A stretch of DNA of 64,000 nt, taken from Motacilla alba alba. Taxonomy: Eukaryota > Chordata > Aves > Passeriformes > Motacillidae. The translations under genes and the position numbers were made by a program. The stretch's first letter is position 1; each line of letters opens with the position of its first letter. Below are positions 1-13,000 of the stretch, one piece after another. The notes beneath the pieces are model-generated. The model was not told the DNA's origin, searched no databases, and worked only from the letters and a program-made list of their open reading frames with translations. The stretch spans positions 42,163,016 through 42,227,015 of the forward strand of contig NC_052019.1 in NCBI RefSeq assembly GCF_015832195.1, written 5' to 3'.

Positions 1-3000
1 CTTTTTGGACAGGTTTATTCTCCAGTGACAGCATGCCTCCAGCTGGCCTGCCATACTACCCTTTCCCTGGTGTTTAACCACCGTATCTACCCAAGGAGCA
101 CAGAAATTTACAAGTGCATTTGTAAGTGACAATTTAGGTAGCCCACACATAGTCTTTGCATACTGTAAAGGTGCAATAACAAATCCTTTCAGGCTGACAG
201 CAATGTAAGTTTGAGCTTGTAATCTTGGCTGCTCACTAATACTTGCTAATGTGACTTGGAAAAGATCTAGTAAAAAAAAAATTCAATAATCTGACTATAC
301 AAATAAAGCTTCTTGGGTTTCATTCTGTCTTCTTTAAACGGACCACTACTCTTAGTGATCTTGTTTGCAAAAAAGCTCTAGAAATTGTTGTAGCAGTCCA
401 GACAGGAATATTGGTTGGAGCACTGTGGTCTGCAGGCAGGATTTAGCAGCTCAGACTGCTATTGGGGCTTGGAAAATGTTTGCACAAATGCGTGTAAGTG
501 TTCAGATTTAGCCTCTCTTAAGACCATGCTGCTGCTTAGAGGGTTTAGGCTCTACCTGGACTGAACTTTTCCTACTACCGTCTTACCATTCACCCCAGGT
601 CAGTTGCATCAGGAACTGACTTGGCTGAAATCAAATGTTGCACCAATAACAAAGTTTTTATGATGGCCTTTTATTGGATCCTATTCTTGATCTGTCTCAA
701 AATACATTTGCACAAAATTGTGCCAAAAGGAATGCAGCTGGGTGCAACACTGCGTTTCTACTTAGAGTTCTTTCTCTCCTTTGTAGCATCCTTCTGCAGT
801 TTGTCTATTACAGATACAAGTATAATCAAAAGATTTTCATTAGTGTTCTTAGATAACACACATATGCTGAATTAATGATTCATACTTCTGTCATTAAGTT
901 AAATAATATATCACAGCTGTATAAGTATATACTTGTTACTATAAGTACAGTAATGATGTTAATTGAACTAAGCAAAAAAATGGAATTATTTTTTGTCATC
1001 CTGTAATACATGCTACTAATAATAAGTTACACTATTGATTCGCTTTTTATACTAAGTTGTCCTAAACAAGAAAGTTAGTACCTTGAGTTTTGCTTTCTAA
1101 AACAACTTGCTAAATAGAATTCTAATCCTGCCACTAATAGTTAAAACATGTTCCAGTGTACAATTATTAAAATAGCATAATCAGTATGAATCATTATTTG
1201 TGAGATAGATATTCTCCATTATACAACCCGTCGTTCCTTGCTTTATGCAATTAGCACAGGATAGGGAAATTTTTGTGTTCTGCTGTTGCTTGGCAGAGGT
1301 ATTCAGTCTTGGGGCTCTACAGTTTACTAATGAAAAAAAATGGATTTGTACTTAAACCCTTAACAGTGCATAGCAAGGTTTTAGCATGTTATAAAATCTA
1401 CAATTATAGCAGAGTATGTGAACAGAATTAACAAATGCATGGAGCTACGTTCACTGAAAAGTAGGGGGGTTGACTTTGGATGATTTAAATAAGGCTTTAG
1501 TCATGCAAATATTTGCTAGTTGCTGGTAATTCCTTTTTCTTTCCTCAGAGATACACTTGCTTTTCATTTCTGTTCTTTCAGTTTACATAGATGATAAAAT
1601 TATTTTTGACTTGATTATATTTGCACAATAAGAAGGAAGGCAATGTAGACCAAACAGACTGATGGAGCAGATAGTCCTTTTAGCAGACATTTTCAGTGCT
1701 GGAACTCAAGCTTTGTTTTTAACCCCTACTCTATCATGTGATAAGTAGGCATTAGCAGTACAGCTGCTTGCTATGAATTCAGACATTGACAATTGTATTT
1801 TGTAGTGGTCCAGATCCTATCAGTGTAATAAGAGTGATAAGGTCAGGCATCCCAGGTTGGACCTGCCTCCCACATCTCTGGATCCCGGCTCACCTCAGTG
1901 GGATCTAGCTGCTTGTGCTGTTTTGCAGAAGGCATGGTAGCACAACTTAAGGCATGTCAGGAACAGCTGCATTAAATTGAAGTGAATTCAGGCTCTGGCT
2001 AGCATCAGAGCAGGATTTGCAGATTACAATACAGACTGAAATGCCTAGTTCTTCCTGGATCTGGACTTCACTTGCTGAATAGTGGCTGGTGTTCAGAATG
2101 AAAGAGTGATGCTGTAATGTACTTAGGCTGTTTTCTCCTCCAGTGATTTTAATTTTTCTTGCTTTCTGTAGACTAACTGAAAGCAGTAAATCAAAGATCT
2201 GTCAATATTTTTTATTGGCAGGTTTGTTCACAGTCATCAGTTAGATACACAGAAGAGCAGAGAAGGCAAAAACCCAAGATCTCATAATCATTCATCATGT
2301 AAATTAAGTTTCTTTTCATTTGTTTGTTGTGGGGAAGATAGAGAATGTTGTAAAAATTAGTGTATTATAAGGAAGGTAAAAATCAGTGTGATCTTTTGAG
2401 AGATTTGTATGTGAAGCAGGGTTAGTTTTACTTTATTTTAAAGCCATGTAGTTAATTGGAATTTCTGTTCAACTCATGGGGGCTCAAGTGGAAAAAAAAA
2501 AAGAAGCAAATAGATGTAGTTGTCTGAAAAGCCGAAACCAAAAGCCTTGTCATAATTAAGAAATGTAATGTTTAGTTGAGGTTACAGGGAATACCACATT
2601 TCACATGCTGTCCTTGAGCAGAGAGGGTGCCTGGCTTCTGTCTCTGCTTGCATTTAGGCTTTTCTCTTTTCACTTGAAAGGCTGTTGAGAATTACTGAAT
2701 GTTTTGATGGGACTTGCTTCTTATTAGCACCTTCATAAAACTGATGGCAATTTCTGGAGTGAATCAGAAATCAGCTGGGGGAATCAGCGTCAGCTTCAGT
2801 ACAGGTTAGCAAGGTGTGTCTGTGCAGTGCTTATTGTCAGTTGTTGAGCTGTGGTAGTCTCCATCTTATAGCAGATCAAAAGAATGCAGAAAATTTGAAA
2901 TTAGTCAATTCCATTGACCTGACCAGCACAGTGAAGATTTTTTGCATCAGAGCAAGGGATTTTCTTATTTGTTGGGTATTTTTTGAGTATCTGGTACCTG

Positions 3001-4010
3001 TGGTGGTTGACAAAGTAAGTATTAATGCCAGTTGAATTAGCAGCTTAAATTTCAGTTGTTATTTTGATTTGTGACTTTCCAGATGCAGCCCAGTTTGAGA
3101 ATGAAGAATGAGGCTTTTTCTGCTGTCAGTGCAATTGTCAAGGACCAGCTGTTAAGGCCTCAGGCAAACAATTCCTGTTCTTGAAGTCAAGGCTCATGCT
3201 TTTAGGACTTCAAGTGGATCTGCAGCTTTATTCCCATTTCCATATGTTAAACCTGCTGCACTAGGAAGCAGGTTAATTGTGGGTGCTGAGGCAGATAGAT
3301 AAAATTCCAAAGTAATGTATTTATTACACTCTTTAGGTTTGGTGTCAGCATTATTGTCTGTACTGCAGCTGTGAAGTAGAGATCATTGGTTTGTATTTGA
3401 TATGCTATTTTCTCACTAACCAGAGTTGTAAGTCAGAGCACTGGCTCTTACAGAAGACATTTGATGATGTGTTTGTGGCAGCACGCATGCCAATCTATCG
3501 TACAGATACACCCAAGTAACTTGAAAAATGTCTTCTACCAGTAACTTCATTACTAATATTTCTATGGTCATGTGTTGCTGACAGCATGCCACCAACTCAG
3601 ACTGCTCCTCTCCTTCCCTGTGGTCATGGACCTGGCATGAAGGTCTGGCAGAGCAGATGCTTCCACAGTAGTTAACCATTCCGGTGCTGCTTGGGTTGCC
3701 TTGCCTGTGAAGAATTAAAACACTTCTGCGGTGAGGGTTTGCCATCAGGCATTGCCGTACTGCCTAGAGCAGGCCTGCTGTCCTTCAGTATGTCAAATGT
3801 AAGGATGCTGGATTTTGTGCTGTTGATGACTGCAGGATAGAGCCATGCTTGCACCATTGATCTAATTCTATCACTGAACCTTTTCTTTTCAGATCCCTGG
3901 TAGTTTCCTCTTTTTTTTATCTTTTTTGTAGTTCAGGAGTAGTTTTCACCATTTTGCCTGTTTACTGTTGTCTTACAGTTGGATGATGAATACTGGGGAG
4001 TACACAGTCA

Positions 4011-5225
4011 AAGAATCACTAGCAGTGGAAAAGGCCTCTAAAATCATGTTCAACTTTTGACCAAACACTACCATATCAAATAAACCATAGCACTAAGTGC
4101 CACATCCAGTCATTTCTTGAACACTTTCAGGGATGGTGACTCTGCCACTTCCCTGGGCAGCCTGTTTCATTCCTTAACCACCCCTTCAGTTAATAAATTG
4201 ATTTCCAACCTGAACCTCCCCTGGTGAAATATGAGGCTATGTCCCTTGTTCTGTCACTTGTTACCTGGGAGAAGAGGCCAACCCCCACCTGGCTACAGCC
4301 TCCTTTCAGGCAGTTGTAGAGAGCAGTAAGGTCACCCCTGAACCTCCTTTTCTCCAGGCTAAACACCCTCAGACCCTTCAGCTGCTTATCATATAATTTA
4401 TTTACTCTCTAGACACTTCAGCAGCTCTCTTGCCCTTCTCTGTGCATGCTCCAGCACCTCCGTGTCCTTCCTGTAGTGAGGGGCCCAGAACTGGACAGAG
4501 CACTCAAGCTGTGGCCTCATCAGCACCAATTACAGGGAACAGTCACTGCCCTGGTCCTGCTGGCGCTGCTCTTCCTGATACAGGGCAGGACACAACTGGC
4601 CTCCTTGGCCACATGCTGGCTCATGTTTGGCTGCTGTTGACCAACACCCTCAGGTCCTTTTCCACTGGGCAGCTTTCCAGCATTTAACCCTGCACTGGGT
4701 TGTTGAGACCCAGGTGTAGGACCTGCCACTTTCCCTTACTGCGCTGCATACAACTGGCCTTGGCCCATGAATCCAGTCTGTCTACATCCCTTTGCAGAGC
4801 CTTCCAGCCCTCCATCAGATTTCTCTACCCTCTTCACCCAACTTGGTGTTGTCTGCCAATTGACTGAGGATGCAGTCAGTCCCCTTGACCAAATTATTGA
4901 TAAAGATATAGAACAGGGATGGCCCCACCCAACTGGTGGCAGCACATTTCCTACCACTGTCTGGACCTGGCTATCCAGCAGGTTTTTAACCAAGTCAAGA
5001 GTGCACCTGTCCCAGTTATGGGCTGCCAGCTTGTCCAGGAGAATGCTGTAGGAGGCAGTATCAAAGGCTTTAATGAAGTTGAGGTAGACACAACCACAGC
5101 TTTTTCCCTCATTGACTTGGTGGGTCACCTGCCATGAAAAGAGATCAGGTCAATCAAGCAGAACCCTGTCTTTCCTAAGCATGTCCTGGCTGCACCTGAT
5201 TCCCTAGTTGTCCTCAATAGTGTAG
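4011..5225 (-). mobile_element. CR1 LINE fragment, 5'-truncated, with decayed reverse transcriptase end
   Basis: Read on the minus strand, this is the 3' part of a CR1 non-LTR retrotransposon. A minus-strand frame at 4736-5128 keeps the family's reverse transcriptase pieces (KAFDTASYSILLDKLAAHNW, then DRCTLDLVKN) but soon loses frame. The region at about 4011-4700 is the reverse complement of the CR1 3' untranslated part, with the recognisable words for 'gctgcccaggga' and 'ggagaagag', and it ends near 'aagaatcac' at 4011. The element is dead: the reverse transcriptase is broken by frameshifts and the endonuclease and 5' end are absent. It sits antisense to DCHS2, as most CR1 copies in introns may. 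Confidence 0.88.
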
Positions 5226-7304
5226 TATGCTTTTATTTACCCTATATTCTGATTTTCTTTAAAATTGGCTGCTGGAAATTAACTTTCTTTTCATGGTGTC
5301 AGTAGAACTAAAACAATTAAATGCACTTTTTGTGCAAAAAATAAATGTACAAAATCTGTCTTATGGTCTGACATTGAGTCCACCAAACAGGTTTTAACAG
5401 CTATAAAATCTGTATCTTGGTTAGATGAAATCAAGTGAAGTAAATTTGACAGAATATGTGGTATGGGAAAAATTCCTATGCTGACAAGAATTGATTTAAT
5501 ATTTCTTAGTCTCATTTAATTGGTATCACAGATTGCTATCATGGTGATGACTTACTTGACTGAATGGCCTGGTCTTTCCAGTGGTCTGGTCTATCTGAAA
5601 GATGTAGAATTAATCCTGGCCACTCATATGTGACATTCAGCATTGCCAATCAGTCATCTTTAAGGCTGCATAATCTAAATCCTAAAAATTATTTTTATAT
5701 AGGTTCTGAATCTTTGATCTGCAAATAATAGATTGTCTTTTCTGTTGTGCTTTTGTGTGCACAAGACACTTCCCCCATTTTGCATATAGTGTAAAATATT
5801 TGCTCTGCTTTTCAAAATACGTTCTTTTGTTAGGAAATAATATCTAGGAATCAAAATAAAGAACGGTAAATATAACCACAGGGACTTTATTTTAATTTAT
5901 TGAGGATAAAAAATGAGTGGCAATTTTTAAAAATCAAAAAAAAAAACTGGGGAGTTTTGTCTTAAAATAACTTTGTGTTTAAAGCAATGTAGAATTTAGT
6001 AGCAGATCTGTTTCTTAATAATCTTGTTTACTATTAGTTTATTGGTTATAAAATTTAATGCCTGTAAAATATGGGGACGTTGCCCATTGCTATGAGTTGT
6101 CATCGTTCCATTCACTATGTGAATGGAAGCAGCTGAAGATCTGCCAAATGTTTGCTTTCTGTAATGTCTGAAGTCTCTGCTTTCTCAGCATAGTGCTAAA
6201 AATGGTTTTGCTCCCTCTTATTTAAATGTACTGCCAGCAATTTTTTTTTTTCCGTTTAAACCTGGACATGTGTTACAGTGTTGAAGTGCACATGTGGATG
6301 AGGAAATAAGGATAGTTACCCCTAAAATCACAGATTCTTTGAGATCATACCCTCTTTGCTTATGCAAGTAGAAGATTATTTCTGCACTTCAACACTGCTG
6401 AATTTTGTTTGTCTCTTACACCCTTTAGTATCTACCACTTCACACCATTTATTTTCCTCTTGCACTAGTCTGTCTGAACATCACACAGATGGGTCAGATT
6501 TTTTTACTTGTTCTGCACAACATTTCTCTAGGTCCCCCTCTTTTCTCCTCCTGAGACGATATCTGAAGTCTAACCATTTTATTGGTAGTGTCAACAGGAC
6601 AGAACAAACTGTTTTTTTCTCTGACAGATTTTTAGTCTAGACATTGTACAAGATGACCAAAGGATGTAGGCTACAGGAAGCATGACTGACAGGAGAAGTC
6701 CAGCCAGGAGCTATCCATACAATGACTCTGCTGGTTGGCTTTAAAAAATGTTTCTTGGGGAAATACTTTGTCCTGAACTTATTCCCAAGTTTAGACTCCT
6801 TAAGAACTTGGATGTTCAGCTTTACTTAAAACAAATTTAGTGAAAAGAGAAAGACCTTGGGGGCATAACCCTTCCTTCCTTTTCTTCCCCTTTATTTTTC
6901 TCCAAGATTCCAATCTTGTATTAGGTTTGTCAGAGGTGTTACATATTTGGTACTCTTGCATCCCACTTCTTCAAGGCACATAAATCCAGTCAACTCTATC
7001 ACCTTTGTGATATTGCTAACATACAACTCTCTTGATCAGTCCACTGTGAAAATTCCTTCTGCTGCCTTCATTTCCTCCTGTTTGGGCTGCTGTAACTCAC
7101 AGCTCTTGGGCAGTTAACTGCTGCAATACTCTGCAGGATTGGTACTCACAGTATGCTATCGCAACCCAACATGTTTCAGGCAGTGACTACTGTGTGCTTT
7201 AATTCCCAAAATCTTCAATAATGTGGTAACTTAATTGTGTCAAAAAACTTGAATTCATTAGCATGTTTTCACTGAATTCCTCCTTTTAAGTCAGCTTGCA
7301 TTTA

Positions 7305-7353
7305 GTTGATAATCTTAAGGGTCTTTTTTCAGCCTCAATGATTCTATGATCAT
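7305..7353 (+). mobile_element. CR1 3' tail remnant
   Basis: The words 'gataatcttaagggtctttt' and 'caatgattctatgat' match the terminal segment of avian CR1 elements (family knowledge), in the plus orientation. Only about 50 bases remain, so the 5' limit is uncertain. Confidence 0.6.
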
Positions 7354-9810
7354 AGTTAATAACTTCCCTGACCTCAAGTGTAGTGCCATTCAATGTCAGA
7401 TCTATCTGCTACAGGAAATTTTTCATTTGCTTTTAATTCCAGATCTTCCCTCTTCAGATCAAAGATTCCATGGTGAGTGATTAAAAAAAGGACTACTAAG
7501 TGGGTAGAAATTGAATGGATGTGAGGTACTTGAACAGGAAAAAAGATTGTATTGTTCTCAAAAAGTGGGTGCCACTTAGTTCTGCTGCCTGAAAGGTGAT
7601 TATAGTAATTTAGGTTGATCCCAATTAGACCTTTAAATTTGCATAGCCTGGAACTGAACCATTTTTATTTAAATTCATCACTCATTGTGCCTTTACATGT
7701 ACTGTTCAAAGTCTGAGGACTGCATAATTTACAACAAACAAATCACCGAACTTAATGAGCTAAACTTCTGACAATACCCTCAAATTTCACCTGCAATTAA
7801 TCACTCATGCTCAGTTGCAGACAAAAATGTTAGCATTTACACGTGTTAACTGCATGTAGGCACAGTCAGACAGAACCTTTTAGTACTGTCACCCCTGTTG
7901 GATTTCAAGCAAAAGAAATAAATTGAAATACTTTTCTTAGAAGGGCCAAGTGAATTATTGTTCCATAACATTAGGATGGTAGATTACTAAGAGCATACTA
8001 GATGTATGTTCTGTTCTTGTTTTTATGACAGAAATAACAAAGTACGAGGCTGGAGAAATGTGTATGTTGTAGACTTGATTTACATACAGCTGTAAAGCAT
8101 TTTTAGGACTGGATCTTTGTTTAGCTGTGCGTGATTGTGAGTTTTGCCTTTAAATTGCCCAGAACGAGTGGTTGGACCCAGGTCAGAAGTGGCCACGCAT
8201 TGCACACTCCTGCAGCTGTGGGATGCAAACTGCAAGGGTGTGAAAAGGGCATGAAGGACTCTGCGAGCACAGGGCTCCCCTAAAAGAGCTTTTTCTTTGT
8301 GTAAACTATGGCATGATGGCCTTTGGCATTGTGAAAAATCTTCCTATGGGAGGAAAAATGTTACGGAACATGTGGTGCAGTCAGTGATACTTCTGAAATA
8401 GAAAAAATCTTGAGTTTCCATGAAGAAGTGGAAAAGTCTGAAAAGCAAGCAAAAACCAAACCACAACAAGCGAAAAATAATAATCGAAATAACACATGTA
8501 TCTTTTGGGCTGTCATTTTAAAATTCTGATTGGTGTAACTTGTCTAGAGTAAGTTTTAACTTTATGATTTGAATTGGCACTTTTAATGTGGTTTCCCTTT
8601 CCCCACTTCCATGCTTTTCAGCCTTCCCAAGACATGTTTTGTTCATTTGGTTTTAATTCAGTCCCAGCTAAGTATCTTCATGCCAAAACAATTCCTGTGC
8701 AGGCAAAGAAGGGAGCTTGTGATGCAGTCACTGACTGGTCTTTATGGACGTTTATTCTGGTAGGAGCCTTTGGCTGCTCTGGGTCCCATGGCCAAATGAC
8801 CTGGCACAGCTTGTGTCCATGCAACTAAATTTATATCACCCAAGCAGGATGACCTAATCCAAACTTACTTCTAGGAATACTCCCTGGCCTGGACTGTTTC
8901 TTTTGAAACTCTATCTAAAACTGTGCCAGATGGTTTTCTGTACAGGCAGGCATGTGCAGACCTCTACCTCTGCCTTGGCTGTGATTGATGGCTGTGGGTC
9001 TCACCTTATCAGCCTGTGTCAGGTGCAGGCACCGACTGGCACAGGTCTTCTCTGTGGACTCCCATCTATTCTAACTCTTGGGCTTTGTGATACTAAAGTT
9101 TCCAAAGCCCTGTTAACGTTTTCTCTGTTAATGCCTCTGTTAAGGAATTGTGCTTGTACAGACAGGCTGATGGAAAACCCATGGAAATTAATTTTTCTTT
9201 GAAAATGGTAGAAAAGGAATCCGATTGCAAAAGAGACATTCTTTATGTATCTCCAGTAATGGCAAATTAGAGAACTGAAAATATTGGTTTTCTTAATGCA
9301 TACGTAGTTTTCATTTAAGTTTAGAAAAATTTTGGTAGAAAATAATTTATAAAAATATCACAGTAGAATGTGCCAGAGAGGAGCCAAACTCAGCACAAAA
9401 CACTTGTTATCAAAGATCTTATGGGAATAAAATGGAAGGAGCAATGTACAAAATTTCTGTGTTTATCAAATACCACCTGTGGGTCAAAAAGCATGAGTGC
9501 CACCAAACCCTCTTTCAAGTGAAAACTAAATTAAGATCTGGGGAGTCTTTTGTAGAACACATTAGCTAAGGATGTCCTGCTGCACTTTTCTGATCCACAT
9601 GTGACATAAGAGCTACCTCCACTGGCAAAAACAATATAAAGGGAAAATAGTTTAAGGTATAGCCTATGGAGATGGCTTAAGAGCATGGCTTTTCCAGTTC
9701 TGTGTACACACATTTGCTTTTACAACCCAAATGGGTTCAAAAATCACAGACACTTTGTTTTAATGAGTAATAGTTTCACTGGTTTCTTTTTTATCTCTGT
9801 CTACTTGCAG

Positions 9811-10002
9811 GTCAAAGCAACAGATGCAGATGCTGACCAGTTTGGAGAAATTGAGTATTCTCTTTATGATGGATTTAATTTTTATGAAAAATCCAAAGCT
9901 TTTCAGATTGACCCACACACTGGTCAGATCTTTGTGTCTCAAGACATTGATAGAGAAGGAGACCCAACCACTTACGATCTCTTAGTAAAAGCTACAGATG
10001 GG
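9811..10002 (+). CDS. DCHS2: DCHS2 exon: EC6, B strand to F strand
   Basis: The acceptor is 'tacttgcag|gtc' and the donor is 'gatggg|gtaag'. The 192 nt run phase 0 to phase 0 and give 64 residues. They start in the middle of a repeat (VKATDADADQ, the DxD calcium motif), pass FQIDPHTGQ and the DIDREGD version of LDRE, and stop at VKATDG. The preceding exon, which should hold the first strand of this repeat and EC1-5, is not in the window. The repeat is called EC6 by counting from the human protein as I recall it, so the number is inference while the fold is seen directly. Confidence 0.93.
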
Positions 10003-13000
10003 GTAAGTTCCACCTTTCTGCACTGCCAGATTTGTGAATGCATTTGCAAAATTGGATGTCTGGTATACTTTTCAATGAGAATGTAGCAATTATGTAAAAA
10101 TTGCATGAATTTGAATTGAATGTCTTGTCCTTGAAGAGAGCAGAAAATTACATTCATGTGAATTTTTATACAAACTAATACAATGGGCTGGGAAATACCC
10201 AATGACACCTAAAAAAAGTTTGGAAAAATGTTTCTAGGATGTTAGTTCTTGCTAATTTTCCCTCTTGTATTGCAACCAATGGACTCCAAGTTACTTCTGC
10301 TCCCTTCTTTCAAGACCACTGCAGCAGTAGTAAGACAGTACCATGGGCTAGAACTGTGTTTTGAAGTTGTATAAATGTAAAGGACACATACACATGTCTG
10401 GAATATCAAGATTAGTCATTAATAAAAGGCATGTGAAAGCTGGACAATAGCAGTGAAATTCTGAAAAGTTTCTAAGATATTCAGTCAGGTAGAGAGAATT
10501 GTTCTGAAAATCTGAAAGCAAATATGTTTGCATGAAGAAAAACTTGATGCCTTAATTTTTTTAGTTAAATTACTGCTCTATTGATAAATCTTACCTTAAG
10601 TTAAAGGAAAATAGGCAATGCTTTGAAACTATAGGGTATTTAATTTTTAAATTGCTCTGTCATTTATCTGTATTTATGGACCTTGTGTATTCAGAAGTTC
10701 AGTAATGGGGAGAAAGGTTCAGTTTTTTATTGTCTTGTTTGTGACAGGTAAGGCTTGATCTTTTTACGGAAAGTCAGCACTTTGTAGAAGTTTGCCCACC
10801 TGAAACTTAAATACTAAAGCGCCTAAATTCAATATCAGCTTTTCAGAATTTTTAGTGCACCTGGTCTTGTGTTGACCAACTCTGCCTTTAAAGCAGAATT
10901 GTAGTAGGGTATTTATCTTATTTCCTGACATTCTGCTGCTGATTTTGATGGATTAAAGTTGTTAGGTATGGGGCTCAAAGTAGAGGCTGTGATGAGGGAA
11001 GAAATGTGCCCAGAAAAGAGAGAGGAAGGATGAAAGGTCACTTGTGACAAAGAAGGGTAGAGAGATGAAAAGGAAAGAAAATAACACAGTTAATTAGAAA
11101 TGAGGAGGAAAATAAAGTATTTTCCAGGTGGTGTGCAGTTTATCTTACAGCAAAACTATCAGTTTCCTCCACCTGTTCCTGGCTGCTCCATTACATGGCT
11201 TTAGAACTTGTCAGTCATATCTTTAATGCATTGTGTAGAAAATGTAAGGAGTGAACTTGAATTGCGCACCACAGCCTGAAGAGAAGCAGGTGGAAAACAG
11301 CTTCTGTTAAACTGTTTTTAAATAACATCCTATGAGTGCTTGTCGGAGTACTCTCATGGATTAAGCAAAGATGAAAAGTATCCTTGTCTCTTCTGTACGA
11401 AATGGTAGGTCTTCAGTTTTTCAGCTGCTTCATTATCACTTGAAAAGGTTCAGTACACCATCAGCAGGGGTGTTAGTGACTCTTGTACTGCCTTTCTGCA
11501 TAGAGACACTTTGTCTCTTGCTTTTTGGTAATCCACCCTGCCTATCCAATTTTATTTGTCTTTTACATTGGAGCAATTGAAACCTAGATATAAACACTCA
11601 CAAGCAAAGCTTCTGAAGAACTTAAGGCTTTTGAAATAATTGGAGACATCTCTCCACTTTGACAGCATTACTTCAAGATGACATATCTTTTAGGTTTACA
11701 AAAAAAAAAAACAACTTTATGTCAGAGATTCTGTATCTAACAGTTCGGTTTGGAACAAAAATTTGACAGCATGGTTCGCTGACAAAAACTTTGGAGGCTG
11801 TGATGAAAATCTTGATAGAGTTTTAAGCATTTTACAGCACTGAAATAAAGAAATACAGCTGCTCAAAATGGCATCATTTTGACTTATTAAGACAAACAGT
11901 TTCCCCTGCCAAGGCAGGATAATTTTTTTATTTTTTAAGACTTGATAAAGAGGTCTACAAACAGCTTTAGCTATTCACACAGATTTGATCCTTCTGAAGT
12001 AATGAAAACATTAATTGTTGTTATTTTGACTTGATGGTAGTTTATGTCCCCTTGTTCTTCCACGAGGGATACAACCCTCAGGACTCTGACAGATAAGTCA
12101 TTGTAATTGGGACTTTGTTGCACCAGAGAGTACAACAGTAGTGAAAAATACTTGAACATTTGAGATAAGGGATTTTAAAATGAACAGCTGTGGCTGTCTG
12201 TTGCTTGTTAACATGTTTTGACAAATGTAATTTTCTGTCAGCAATAGATCTTATATAAGTTAGCATTCATGTTTTGGAAGATAAATGTTTTGTTTGCTTC
12301 TGAGTAGATGAAGTATATCCATATCATTAGAAATAGAAGGGACTTTAATTCATTCTCAATTGGAATGATACTTTTTTTCAGTTGTCAGAGCAAAAATTGA
12401 GCCATAACCAGTTAATATCATTAAGTTATTTAGTAAATATCATATTTGGCATGTGAAGGTATACACTACTTCTTCAGGAAAAGAAAACTCTGTCTCAATC
12501 ATAAAATTTGGTCAATTTTCTTAGAGCATAGGTTTCCCTCTAAACTTAGAAGTAATCAATTTCAAAAGACTTTTCAGTCTTTACATAACTCTGTAGCACA
12601 AATAAAAATTGACTGAAGAATGGGGTTTGGGGATTTTTCATGTCTATTTAGCAATAACGAAGCTTGAAAGAAACAGCTTAACGCAAGCTCTTGTGAGTTT
12701 GGTTTCATGCTGTTCCAACCATCTTTTTTAGATGCTTTTTATTCTTCTTCTATCTCACTTCTTCCCTGGTCCTCTTCCCTTAAAAATACTTCTGATTTCT
12801 GTTCTAAGGTACCTGAAAGCCATGGACACAGAGCATATTCTGACAGTGAGCAGAGCACATTCCCTCCCCTTCCCCTGCCTTCTGTTTTTAGCTGCTGTGC
12901 AGGGATTTCCTTATCATGAAAATCAAGGTGCTGGGGAAGGGGCTTGCCCTGAAGTGGGGATGTTGGCATTGAGCTCAAGCCATCTCCATTTCTCCATATT

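Larger units (their letters stand above)
1..9810 (+). other. Upstream intron of DCHS2 (partial), no exon seen
   Basis: No cadherin-like reading frame occurs here on either strand, and the exon at 9811 starts in phase 0 in the middle of a repeat, so this is the 3' part of an intron. The short open frames in this stretch are unlike any protein I know. It contains a 1.2 kb CR1 fragment at about 4011-5225 and a CR1 tail near 7305-7353. The rest is AT-rich sequence in which I recognise nothing. Confidence 0.8.
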
